Virus record (IMG/VR): IMGVR_UViG_3300003322_000486
Coordinates: 1 to 51,589 of that record
DNA: 51,589 nucleotides
Strand: one strand, 5' to 3'
Origin: a virus
The notes under the pieces are model-generated. The model was not told the origin of the DNA and made no database searches. It saw only the letters and a program-made list of their open reading frames with translations. Positions 28,655 through 36,470 of the stretch are shown piece by piece. Within the stretch, counting starts at the first letter, position 1. Each line of letters opens with the position of its first letter. The position numbers and the translations under genes were made by a program.

Positions 28655-28800
28655 TTCCGGAAGATAAAGGGTAAATGATATTAAATATTTAAAAGCGTCA
28701 GGCTTTTACCTCAGAAACTATATTATGTAACCTTGTTTGTGCTAATATTCGACAGTGATAAAAAAGCAAAAGGCAAAAATATTTTCCTTTCTTTGCCGGA
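28655..28800. promoter_or_regulatory. Divergent control region between two small genes
   Basis: 146 bases separating a minus-strand gene (start 28654) and a plus-strand gene (start 28801). Both edges look alike when read outward: CCTTTATCTTCCGGAAATG on the left and CCTTTCTTTGCCGGAATG on the right, so both genes may have near-leaderless promoters with -7 boxes of the TTnnTTTG type. The middle is AT-rich with no clear repeats. Confidence 0.4.
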
Positions 28801-29016
28801 ATGTACACAGAGAAGGAATTAAACGAACTGGAGCAATTTTTCAAATCTACCACCCTACCAAAAGAGATTCAATTGACCCGCGATCAAAGGGTCTCAGATG
28901 TGAAGAAATTCATCGATAGCCACCTGCAGGTATGCCGGGGCAATTTAAACAACAAAGCTTTTCAGTCCTTTTACGACCGCCTGGTGAAGCTGAAAGATCT
29001 ATTGCAAAATCAATGA
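28801..29016 (+). CDS. Hypothetical protein, 71 aa
   Basis: Helical, charged protein (M-Y-T-E-K-E-L-N-E-L-E-Q-F-F-K-S-T-T-L-P-K) with no recognised family. The TTTCTTTG just upstream suggests its own promoter with a very short leader. Part of the lysogeny-strand island. Confidence 0.5.
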   Translation: MYTEKELNELEQFFKSTTLPKEIQLTRDQRVSDVKKFIDSHLQVCRGNLNNKAFQSFYDRLVKLKDLLQNQ

Positions 29017-29062
29017 AACCTTATTACATTCGTTAATGCCTGGATCAAAACCAGCACTTATT

Positions 29063-29158
29063 ATGAACTGGACATTTATATCTTGCTTTCTGCCTGCAAT
29101 CCTACCTGCAATTTTCTTGATTGCATACGGCATATACAAAAGGTCACAAAAGAATTGA
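29063..29158 (+). CDS. Single-span membrane microprotein, 31 aa
   Basis: ATG at 29063 opens 31 codons: a short polar start, one hydrophobic helix (F-L-P-A-I-L-P-A-I-F-L-I-A-Y-G-I-Y) and a basic tail (K-R-S-Q-K-N). The topology is that of small phage or toxin-like membrane peptides. 46 bases downstream of the 71-residue gene on the same strand and followed by GC-rich hairpins. Only composition and position support it. Confidence 0.35.
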   Translation: MNWTFISCFLPAILPAIFLIAYGIYKRSQKN

Positions 29159-29170
29159 TCAAACAATAAA

Positions 29171-29188
29171 CCCCGACAATCGCCGGGG
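29171..29188 (-). terminator. Second late-operon terminator
   Basis: CCCCGAC pairs with GCCGGGG (one G-U) around a 4-base loop; minus strand continues TTTATTGTTT. A second GC-rich hairpin (CCCC-GACCCA-GGGG) at 29201-29214 faces the plus strand, so the spot can stop transcripts from both sides. Confidence 0.65.
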
Positions 29189-29389
29189 CTCTACCCTTAC
29201 CCCCGACCCAGGGGTTTAAAAAAATCGTGTATAGTTACAGGAGTACGCAAATTGATTTTCAAATGGTTGAATCTTTTTAATAAAAAGTCATGTAAAGGTA
29301 CAGGACTTTAAAAGGCCCGGTAAGAGTACCAGGCCGAAACCAAAACTAACTGTTGCTATGAAAAAAACTGGCTGGTTTTTCAAAGAGTA
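29189..29389. other. Intergenic stretch between convergent units
   Basis: No gene seen on either strand. Contains hairpins for both directions, the terminator at 29314-29335, a partial repeat TACAGGA at two places, and an A7-CTGGCTGG-T5 stretch near 29360-29380. No attachment or origin-like array. Confidence 0.4.
29314..29335 (-). terminator. Terminator of the late operon
   Basis: GGCC-C-GGTA pairs with TACC-A-GGCC around AGAG; the minus strand then reads TTTTAAAG. Lies 55 bases past the stop of the last late gene. Confidence 0.6.
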
Positions 29390-29650
29390 TTATGCAGGCT
29401 CGTAAGTCTTTTCGAATATATCTGGCTTGCAAGGGTAGTATTCGCCATTAACGCCCTTTATAATCCAATCAAGGTTATCTGCGCGCATTGTTCCTTCAAG
29501 TGTTGGAATAAGAATATGAAACCCCTTTTCATCTTTATAAACTGGAAACATTACTCCATTTACGGTTTTACTGACAGGATGTTCGTTTTGTGAATAGACA
29601 ACGAATTGCTCCGCCTCAATTACTACCGGCCTTTTTTTGAATTTAGGCAT
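29390..29650 (-). CDS. Conserved phage protein, 86 aa
   Basis: Begins M-P-K-F-K-K-R-P-V-V-I-E-A-E-Q-F and ends with D-W-I-I-K-G-V-N-G-E-Y-Y-P-C-K-P-D-I-F-E-K-T-Y, a very widespread phage protein of unknown function, usually 80-100 residues. The family opening (K-K-P-V-V-I-E-A) and closing motifs are intact. Last gene of the late unit after the endolysin. Confidence 0.8.
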   Translation of the reverse strand: MPKFKKRPVVIEAEQFVVYSQNEHPVSKTVNGVMFPVYKDEKGFHILIPTLEGTMRADNLDWIIKGVNGEYYPCKPDIFEKTYEPA

Positions 29651-29680
29651 ATAAACTTGTTCGGTAACCCCGTCCCCGGC

Positions 29681-30247
29681 TTATTGAGTTAATGAATTAA
29701 AGATTTCCCTGAAGCGCCACACTTCCCGGCTGTAATCGTGGTTATACGTTCTGGCATCGATGTCCTTGCCCTCATTCAGCACCTTGGCGACATTTCCCTG
29801 GCCGCAGTTATACGCCGCTGTAATGGCCCGATGAAGGCTGTCACCCTGCAGGTTAGGAAACTTGGGTACCAGGTAGTGGCGCTTTTCTTCCAATACCTCA
29901 ATGGCTTTAAGGCAGGTTTTGTATGGATCTTTCCAGTCGCCGGATTTAACGAAATCAGGATAACTGCCGATGTCGATCTGCCAATAGCCAAAGCCATGGT
30001 AGCTTTTTTCTTTTTCACCGGGCCGCTGGCCATGGTCACCCCGCATTAGCGTGTGAATAACATCGGGTTTAATGCCTTCCTTCACATATCGGGCTATAAG
30101 AAAACCGGTTTCACGCATGGCCATGCCAGCCAGCCAGTCTTTGGTGTAGGGGTGATCAGGGTGTTTTGCTTTTGACTGGATCAATGCTATTTCGATAATT
30201 GGCACCAGGTTTACATTGATCCAGCGGAGGGTATCGCGTTCGGTCAT
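29681..30247 (-). CDS. Endolysin, lysozyme/transglycosylase-like
   Basis: I start at the ATG at 30247, which overlaps the upstream stop, and not at the longer 228-codon frame. 188 residues. G-M-A-M-R-E-T-G at about 41-48 carries the likely catalytic Glu46, G-F-G-Y-W-Q-I-D at 85-92 and A-A-Y-N-C-G-Q-G-N-V form the substrate cleft as in GH23 goose-type lysozymes and soluble lytic transglycosylases, and the late D-Y-S-R-E-V-W supports the fold. No signal peptide, so release needs the holin. Follows several membrane proteins, the usual lysis cassette order. Confidence 0.8.
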   Translation of the reverse strand: MTERDTLRWINVNLVPIIEIALIQSKAKHPDHPYTKDWLAGMAMRETGFLIARYVKEGIKPDVIHTLMRGDHGQRPGEKEKSYHGFGYWQIDIGSYPDFVKSGDWKDPYKTCLKAIEVLEEKRHYLVPKFPNLQGDSLHRAITAAYNCGQGNVAKVLNEGKDIDARTYNHDYSREVWRFREIFNSLTQ

Positions 30248-30666
30248 AAAAGATTTGGGATTAATAGAATAATTGAAAACGTAAGGGTACAAACCTTTAA
30301 GGATGCGCTGAATGCCCGGTGCTCGATGTGAAGGAGGCCGGCAACCCACCGCTGGGCAATATCCCACTGGGCTGTATCACCGATAAACCACCATTCCCGG
30401 TGAAGTACAAAGGAATTGATACAGCCATCGAACACCATCCAGGTAAGGGCACCCATGAAAAAACCGGCATGCCAATCGTGTGCAATCCGGCCAACAGTAT
30501 ATCCCATCCAGACATGGATAGCGCCTGCCCCCGCGTGCCACCAAAGTTTATAGCGGCGATCCCGGGGAGTGCCGTTCACCGCTCGATCATCCAGGAGGAA
30601 GTAGACCATTTGGATAATAAGCGCCGCGAGGCCGGTGGCAATCAATATGATAACTTCCAGGCTCAT
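30244..30666 (-). CDS. Multi-pass membrane protein, lysis-cassette neighbour
   Basis: 140 residues with several hydrophobic segments (about 5-25, 45-60, 68-82, 118-138) and an aromatic-rich W-W-H-A-G-A-G-A-I-H-V-W loop. Overlaps the endolysin start by four bases and the preceding membrane gene by four bases. Could be an additional holin-like or antiholin protein; no family recognised. Confidence 0.5.
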   Translation of the reverse strand: MSLEVIILIATGLAALIIQMVYFLLDDRAVNGTPRDRRYKLWWHAGAGAIHVWMGYTVGRIAHDWHAGFFMGALTWMVFDGCINSFVLHREWWFIGDTAQWDIAQRWVAGLLHIEHRAFSASLKVCTLTFSIILLIPNLL

Positions 30667-30950
30667 GTATTCGATAATAAAACGATAACAATTTCAATTC
30701 CTAGGGCAGTAAAGAACCAGCCCCAAAAAGGATTTGCAGCACCTTTTCCCAGCAATCTTTTGTTAATGTCAGTTAAGCCAACAATAATAGCCGCTGATGC
30801 GAAAGCGAATACGGGAGCTAAGCACCATGCCACCAATTTGCCGTGTGAATCAATATAATCCAGAAACCATACATTCCATAAAAGAACCGGCAGGAAGAGT
30901 GTAATTATCCCTGCAATGATGCCAATGGCGAAAAACTTTACGTCTTGCAT
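30663..30950 (-). CDS. Three-span membrane protein, holin-like candidate
   Basis: 95 residues with hydrophobic segments at about 5-27, 38-58 and 75-93 and short loops, a common holin topology. Directly upstream of, and overlapping, another membrane gene and then the endolysin. Assignment as a holin is by topology and context only. Confidence 0.5.
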   Translation of the reverse strand: MQDVKFFAIGIIAGIITLFLPVLLWNVWFLDYIDSHGKLVAWCLAPVFAFASAAIIVGLTDINKRLLGKGAANPFWGWFFTALGIEIVIVLLSNT

Positions 30951-30996
30951 ATAAATTGTTTTTGATAATTTTGTTTTGTCTTATTCATCTTGTATG

Positions 30997-31018
30997 GCTC
31001 ACTGGTGCAACGGTGGGC
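30997..31018 (+). terminator. Plus-strand terminator-like hairpin
   Basis: GCTCAC pairs with GTGGGC (one G-U) around a 10-base loop, followed on the plus strand by TTTTTTATTTTA. No plus-strand gene is nearby, so it could block antisense transcription into the lysis genes. The T6-A-T4 tail equals the ones found before two late genes on the other strand. Confidence 0.5.
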
Positions 31019-31022
31019 TTTT

Positions 31023-31652
31023 TTATTTTATCAACCCCAGCACCGCAGCCGCGGCCCCCAGTACTCCAGCGATCTTTGTTTTTAATTTCTGCCGCTTCAG
31101 GTCTTTGGCAAGTGTTTGGCTATCGGCAAACAATTGCTGGTAGGCTTTAAATAGGCTGTCGTAAGCCGCCTGTATTTTAGCAATATCTTTATCCTTCTCT
31201 TTATCTTTCGTGTCAAATTCGACACGTTGTGCTGCATTAACCCGGTTCAGGCTATCGGTATAAACCTCGTATTGCACCAGAAAGAAGTTCAGGTTGTTCA
31301 CCAGGTTCACCAGGCTGTCGATCTTTGCATTAAGGGCTGTGTCTTTGTTCACCTGCTTGATCTGGCCGGCGAGCGCCTTTGCCTCCTTCGCCCATTTGTT
31401 TACCTCCGCTTTCGCTTGCTCCTGACCGCTCATGAGGTCTTTTATGATCTCGTCCTGCTGGGCAATGTTCTTATTCAGGCTGTCGATTATGTACAGGTAT
31501 TGAGCTTTATGCGACTTCACAGAATCGTCATTGGCGATTACCTGCGCATGGTCACTGGCGTGGCTGTCGTGGTCTTTGTCGGGCTGCAGCAGGAAGAAAA
31601 TGCAGACGCCCAGGGTGACCAGGAGGCCGATAATGAAAAGATTCTTTTTCAT
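31023..31652 (-). CDS. Spanin-like coiled-coil membrane protein
   Basis: 209 residues. N-terminal membrane anchor at about 5-22 (L-F-I-I-G-L-L-V-T-L-G-V-C-I-F-F-L-L), a long charged helix at about 50-180 with coiled-coil spacing, and a hydrophobic tail (G-V-L-G-A-A-A-A-V-L-G-L-I). An inner-membrane anchor with a long periplasmic rod, in a lysis cassette, suggests spanin-like outer-membrane disruption; there is no lipobox. Overlaps the holin-like gene by four bases. Confidence 0.55.
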   Translation of the reverse strand: MKKNLFIIGLLVTLGVCIFFLLQPDKDHDSHASDHAQVIANDDSVKSHKAQYLYIIDSLNKNIAQQDEIIKDLMSGQEQAKAEVNKWAKEAKALAGQIKQVNKDTALNAKIDSLVNLVNNLNFFLVQYEVYTDSLNRVNAAQRVEFDTKDKEKDKDIAKIQAAYDSLFKAYQQLFADSQTLAKDLKRQKLKTKIAGVLGAAAAVLGLIK

Positions 31653-31972
31653 GCACTCTTTTTTGGGTCCATAGTTTTAACATCTTCGGGTATGCTGTCC
31701 TTCGGCTTCTTTGCATTGATAAACCCGGAAAGCATAGAGCCGCTGAACGAGCCAACGATAACACAGGTTAATGGAGACATTACAATGAGATCAGGCGGTA
31801 GTGTACCTCCGATATAAATCAAAATGAATATTGCTATTACATTTGATACAATGCTTACCCAAAACAATTTTGTAACAAAAACCTCATTACGTTTAATTGC
31901 CTCCTGATATTGCTTTAACAGGTGAAAGGCGAATCCGCCAAAGGCAAGTAATATTTGTTCGCTGTAATCCAT
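31649..31972 (-). CDS. Holin candidate, two transmembrane segments
   Basis: 107 residues. Hydrophobic segments at about 37-56 (L-F-W-V-S-I-V-S-N-V-I-A-I-F-I-L-I-Y) and 66-85, preceded by an amphipathic N-terminus and followed by a charged C-terminal tail (D-P-K-K-S). This is a typical phage holin layout. Lies between the 85-residue gene and the spanin-like gene. Confidence 0.55.
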   Translation of the reverse strand: MDYSEQILLAFGGFAFHLLKQYQEAIKRNEVFVTKLFWVSIVSNVIAIFILIYIGGTLPPDLIVMSPLTCVIVGSFSGSMLSGFINAKKPKDSIPEDVKTMDPKKSA

Positions 31973-31975
31973 GAT

Positions 31976-32233
31976 TTAGTGTTTTTTAAGTGAATCATAT
32001 GTAATTTCTTCCTCTGGCTCCTTTGCAGGCATAGTCTGTATGACTCGAAATTTATCAATCAACCGTTGGTCGTTTAGCATTTCAACCCTTGCCTGTAAAG
32101 CAGGAACGGCCTGCATAAGCTGCTTTACATCTTCTCGCATATCTTTCACAAGAAAGCATACAACAGCAATTAACCCTTTGAAAAGCCAATCAAATGCTGC
32201 TACTTTTACTTTGCTTATTGCATCCTGCTTCAT
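31976..32233 (-). CDS. Small anchored coiled-coil protein, 85 aa
   Basis: A hydrophobic segment at about 14-29 (W-L-F-K-G-L-I-A-V-V-C-F-L-V) is followed by a charged helix (D-M-R-E-D-V-K-Q-L-M-Q-A-V-P-A-L-Q-A-R-V-E-M-L). Resembles the small lysis-associated XhlA-type proteins with reversed order of elements. First gene after the tailspike. Confidence 0.5.
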   Translation of the reverse strand: MKQDAISKVKVAAFDWLFKGLIAVVCFLVKDMREDVKQLMQAVPALQARVEMLNDQRLIDKFRVIQTMPAKEPEEEITYDSLKKH

Positions 32234-32263
32234 TGAATATGTTTAAGGGTCGGATTAAATTAC

Positions 32264-35200
32264 TTACGGTTGGAATATAACCTTCCACATCTGAGCGGTT
32301 ATGTCATTACTTCCACCACCGCCACCACCTGCAGTACCTCTTATCTTTAAAACGTTAGTGGTTGTAAAGTCAAGACCACTACCATAAATGGTAACCGTTG
32401 AATAAATTTTATTGCTTGAATTATCTATGCTTATAACACTATAAGCCCTGGCTGTATTTGTACCAGTTCTTATTATAGTTCCTTTTACACTCCACGGACC
32501 TGTACCAGTTATTGTTAAGGCGCCAGCCCCTCCAATCGCAGTACCCGCGAAAAGTAGATCAACATTGACAGTTGCCGTGGCGTCATTAAAAACCCCAGCA
32601 GCTTCAAACTGGATTGATTGACCATTCGCTGTCAGAGTATTCGCAGGGATCGTTGTTGAATAAAGATCTGTAGCAGAAGTCCCAGTGTTGTTCGCATCTG
32701 TATATTGGGCATCTATAGTGGCAAAGCCACTGCCAGCACTCAACGACTCTATCTTATCGCGGATAGCATTCTTTGTGGGTACCTCATTGTTTCCGTTCCA
32801 GCCGCTCGCATCGTAGGCGTCATCGGCGACTATGGCAGCACCATTTACGCTGAGTTTTTCTGATCCCACTGCAGACGTACGGTTGATTAGAAATGCCCCC
32901 GCTGATGTAAGTCGGGCATTCTCGACGTTATTGGTTCCGAAAATCATCGGCTGCGCGTTTAGTGTGCCAATTGCCATACCAAGGCCGTTGCTGCCATCGT
33001 GGATTAAGAAAGTGCGATCGGGCCGGCTCAGGCCGAAAAGGTTACCAGCGGCATCTGATGCCCCGCCTATCAACATACCGGAATAGGCGTTGAATGATCC
33101 CCGGTTGTTTTGGACATAGAAAGATGAACTGCCCGATGCGCTCGCGTTATTGATAACGAGCGATACGCGATTGGTGCTACTACCGTTTATCGTTAGCGCA
33201 TCGTCTACAGAGGTATTATTGATACTCGTAGTGCCGTTTGCGCCAACCTTCAACTGATCCGCATAGGTAGCATTGCCTATGCTTATGTCCCGGATCGTAC
33301 CGGTACCGGTGTATGTGGATTTCAAACTATATCCGCTCGATCCATTTGCCAGGATTTGAAATAATTCAGTATTTGAATTGGTCGTATTGGGCCCGCTCCA
33401 TTGTTCTGTGTTATATAAGCTGAGCCATGATTTAGGCAAGCCGCTGCCTCCCGTTCCTGATGGACTCATATATAAGCCTTGGGAAGCGTTACCAGACACA
33501 GGCGATAAACGCATAATACTGGCATCGCTGATGGGTGACCAGTTATAAAAGTAGTTTTGGGCCCCGCCGTTCTGGCCCCCTCCATAACTTGTTAACCCGG
33601 CATATACCCGATTATTTCTATCTACTGCTGATCCGGTTTGGGTAACAAAAATGCTATCACCTCCGTATTTATTGAACATGCTATTATCAATACCAACCTC
33701 CGCATGACCTAAAGTATACCCGTAGATATTACCTCTACCATAGTTTGCAGAATCGCTAATAATGTGCGTATAATCTAACCATGATGGTGCACCTAAAGAG
33801 CTTCCTTGGAAAACTTCAAGAGCGAGATTTTGAAAGTTGAAATACACGACACCTGGCGCAATATCCCCCAATATAGTACTCGCAGGTATATATATGCTGT
33901 TTTTAGCCCAGTGGGCATCTACATATGTTCCAACTACAGGGTAGTTACCATGAATCAAGGTTATCCCATTCGGACAGCTATGGGCAATTACGTGATCCAT
34001 ACTTACGCTCTCTGTAACGACTATACCATACTTGAACCCGAACACGCTGACGTTTTTTAAGGAGGTGTATATTTCCGATGACAATTGTCCGCATATTAAC
34101 CCCGCTACTTCATTGGAAGGCTTCTGTGTGTTATGAATAGGGCCATTCCAACTGATAAGCACATTTTCCATGGGGCTGCTGGATGCATTGTAAAAGTTGA
34201 ACCCGCCCAGGTCCGGCCCGCCGCCCGCACGATTTTGCTCGACCAATAACGCCAGATTCTTCACCGTTACCATGTTATAATTTATATAATTGGCATACAG
34301 GAAACTATTTGCTTTAGCCGCAAAAACTGCAGGCCGTATGCCGCTGCCGTGGATTATACTTACCAATGTTGTATTGTACTTTGGTGTAAGTGTATCCGAA
34401 AACAATGCAGAAGGCGTGTGACCCGGTGGCATTAACCCGTCAATTACTATACTTTTCCTGAAGTTGAAAGAAGAATCACCAATATCCGAAACAGGTATAT
34501 TGATCTGACAATTGCAGTCGCTGCCTGAATGGTTAAGTGTTCCACCCAGCACGTAGAACTTACCAGGACCTGGCGGCGGAATCACTACCCGCGCATCCCC
34601 GCCGTTGGCATCTGCCGTATTTAAGGCCGCTTGTATTGCAGGGACGTTATCGGTGCCATAGATTATAGTATCGCCGCTGACAGTACTTCCTGCGGAGTTG
34701 TTCAGCGTCACGGTTGTTGAGTTGGTGAACCCAGTGATTGTTGTTACCAGGTCCTGGCCACTGGCGGCTGCGCGTCTAATCCTGATCCATTTCCCAACAT
34801 CCCCTGAGGTGAACCCGCATGAACTACATGTAAGCGTCGCGGATCCATTGGTCATTGATGCCGTGTACTTCTCTTTGCCATCCGCGATGGCGCCATAATT
34901 CAGGATATTATAAACTTTCTCATACCGTTTATCGGCCGTTGTTGTATCTAATCCGCTGCCACCGCCTGCACCAATTGCTGCCCTTAATGCCGCGGATGAA
35001 TCGTTAAGATCAGATTGTGTTACCAAGTGGTTGGTGCTTGATGTATCTGTATTGCCTATTGGAAGGATGCCTGTAATCGCATTGGATGACGCCAGATTAA
35101 TTGCTCCAAACCCAATTGATGTGCCATTGCGCCGAAGAACCTGGCCATCTGAACCGGCTGTAATATCAGCAACATTGCCTGTTGAGTTTGCTGACCGACC

Positions 35201-35704
35201 AATAACTGATAACCCAGAAGACTGCCTCAGTTTACTATCTGAAACCGAATTACTTGCTATAGTAGGATTAGGGTATGTTCCTGTCAGATCACCACCGGCC
35301 GGGCCTGATGGAGCGCCACCTCCGCCGCCAGTACTATCAATATAGGCATACTGCCAACTTCCTGCTCGATAATATTCCACCGTATCGGTCCCTGGCCGTC
35401 GCCGCAACCCCGTAATACCATTACCTCTCAATAGAATCGATAATGTATCACCGAGTACCGTTACTAGATTGGCCGTACTGTCATTAAGCGCATAGAAGTT
35501 TTTAACCTGGCCGCCATAAGCACTATCTAAAAAGTTTGTCATACCGATCATTGCGGTGTTCAGCCTTAGATTTTGGAATGCCTCTACTGCGCTATTACGT
35601 ATCCAATGGTTAATGAATGATCGTAAGGTATCGGTATTCTCGAATTGAGCCTTTACGGACATGGCGCTTATAATAATGCAAAAGATGACTATTAACTTCT
35701 TCAT
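32264..35704 (-). CDS. Tailspike/tail fibre with signal peptide and pectate-lyase-like beta-helix
   Basis: 1146 residues. Residues 1-20 look like a true secretion signal (K-K-L-I-V-I-F-C-I-I-I-S-A-M-S-V-K-A-Q). A collagen/trimer-like linker at about 125-150 (G-G-G-G-G-A-P-S-G-P-A-G-G-D-L-T-G-T-Y). A pectate-lyase-3-type beta-helix opens at about 265 (Y-N-I-L-N-Y-G-A-I-A-D-G) with V-P-A-I-Q-A-A-L-N-T-A-D-A, probably a sugar-degrading spike. A low-complexity head-binding or trimer region follows, and the C-terminus is Gly-rich (G-G-G-G-G-G-S). It lies after the tail-tip genes, as expected for the receptor-binding protein. A secretion signal on a cytoplasmically assembled phage protein is odd and noted in the findings. 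Confidence 0.75.
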   Translation of the reverse strand: MKKLIVIFCIIISAMSVKAQFENTDTLRSFINHWIRNSAVEAFQNLRLNTAMIGMTNFLDSAYGGQVKNFYALNDSTANLVTVLGDTLSILLRGNGITGLRRRPGTDTVEYYRAGSWQYAYIDSTGGGGGAPSGPAGGDLTGTYPNPTIASNSVSDSKLRQSSGLSVIGRSANSTGNVADITAGSDGQVLRRNGTSIGFGAINLASSNAITGILPIGNTDTSSTNHLVTQSDLNDSSAALRAAIGAGGGSGLDTTTADKRYEKVYNILNYGAIADGKEKYTASMTNGSATLTCSSCGFTSGDVGKWIRIRRAAASGQDLVTTITGFTNSTTVTLNNSAGSTVSGDTIIYGTDNVPAIQAALNTADANGGDARVVIPPPGPGKFYVLGGTLNHSGSDCNCQINIPVSDIGDSSFNFRKSIVIDGLMPPGHTPSALFSDTLTPKYNTTLVSIIHGSGIRPAVFAAKANSFLYANYINYNMVTVKNLALLVEQNRAGGGPDLGGFNFYNASSSPMENVLISWNGPIHNTQKPSNEVAGLICGQLSSEIYTSLKNVSVFGFKYGIVVTESVSMDHVIAHSCPNGITLIHGNYPVVGTYVDAHWAKNSIYIPASTILGDIAPGVVYFNFQNLALEVFQGSSLGAPSWLDYTHIISDSANYGRGNIYGYTLGHAEVGIDNSMFNKYGGDSIFVTQTGSAVDRNNRVYAGLTSYGGGQNGGAQNYFYNWSPISDASIMRLSPVSGNASQGLYMSPSGTGGSGLPKSWLSLYNTEQWSGPNTTNSNTELFQILANGSSGYSLKSTYTGTGTIRDISIGNATYADQLKVGANGTTSINNTSVDDALTINGSSTNRVSLVINNASASGSSSFYVQNNRGSFNAYSGMLIGGASDAAGNLFGLSRPDRTFLIHDGSNGLGMAIGTLNAQPMIFGTNNVENARLTSAGAFLINRTSAVGSEKLSVNGAAIVADDAYDASGWNGNNEVPTKNAIRDKIESLSAGSGFATIDAQYTDANNTGTSATDLYSTTIPANTLTANGQSIQFEAAGVFNDATATVNVDLLFAGTAIGGAGALTITGTGPWSVKGTIIRTGTNTARAYSVISIDNSSNKIYSTVTIYGSGLDFTTTNVLKIRGTAGGGGGGSNDITAQMWKVIFQP

Positions 35705-35708
35705 ATAT

Positions 35709-36470
35709 CTAGTTACTAAATGTTATAGTGTAAGGTGTTCCAGAAAATCCATTATCACACACCGGCGTTATTGTAATAGTAAATGTCCCGACAGAGGCCA
35801 GTACCGGCAACCTCCACGATGTAGGTATGTTACCATCCGTGAAAGCAGTCTGAACGCCGGAATTGTAGCTTCCGCCAACTTTTTGGACTACATAATCCCA
35901 CCGTGTAATAGTAGCGCCGCCAGGCACCATTGAATCAATGAACACAAACCTGCGAGTTGGGAAGTGATTGCTATCCATATGAGCTGTATCTATTTCCGCG
36001 TCACAGTTAGGGATAGGGTTGTTTGGATTTGGCGGGTTGGGATTAGGCGGCGTTATAATTTGATCTGGTGTACCGCTGCCTGATAATGTTATATTACCCG
36101 TAGCAAATCCTTCTGAACCGCCACCAAGGTTTACATTTATCGGCAAAGCATATCCAGTAATCGTTTTCTTAAGGCCCAGGTTATCGTAAAACAATAGGCG
36201 AAAGTTTATATCTGCCATATTTTTAAAGTAATCCAGCAGGTTAAAAGCTACAGGCAATATATTATCATCAACTATTAATCCGCTCAGCTCGATCTGATAA
36301 TCTAACGACTGGCCCTTTTTCCTTTTCCATACCCCATCACCAACAGTTTTTACATTTTTTGTCTCCATTGAAAACTGTATCTCTACACTCTCGGCACAGC
36401 CGTAGTTAAAGAAGTTGCCCCCTTTATAAAACTGAATAATAACGTCCGTGCCAAGTATAGGATCTGCCAT
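35709..36470 (-). CDS. Tail protein with tail-tube-like domain and Ig-like end
   Basis: 253 residues. About 1-130 (M-A-D-P-I-L-G-T-D-V-I-I-Q-F-Y, F-S-M-E-T-K-N-V-K-T-V, Y-Q-I-E-L-S-G-L-I) resembles the TP901-1-type tail tube fold, a Pro/Asn linker (P-P-N-P-N-P-P-N-P-N-N) separates it from a C-terminal beta-sandwich of about 100 residues, possibly Ig-like. A second, shorter tail-tube protein is at 41335..41781, so this may be a tail-tip or minor tail protein related to it. Five bases upstream of the tailspike gene. Confidence 0.55.
   Translation of the reverse strand: MADPILGTDVIIQFYKGGNFFNYGCAESVEIQFSMETKNVKTVGDGVWKRKKGQSLDYQIELSGLIVDDNILPVAFNLLDYFKNMADINFRLLFYDNLGLKKTITGYALPINVNLGGGSEGFATGNITLSGSGTPDQIITPPNPNPPNPNNPIPNCDAEIDTAHMDSNHFPTRRFVFIDSMVPGGATITRWDYVVQKVGGSYNSGVQTAFTDGNIPTSWRLPVLASVGTFTITITPVCDNGFSGTPYTITFSN

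Noticed and set aside
30319-30858. 179-codon plus-strand frame
   Set aside because: Runs antisense across two coupled membrane-protein genes with good overlaps; a shadow.
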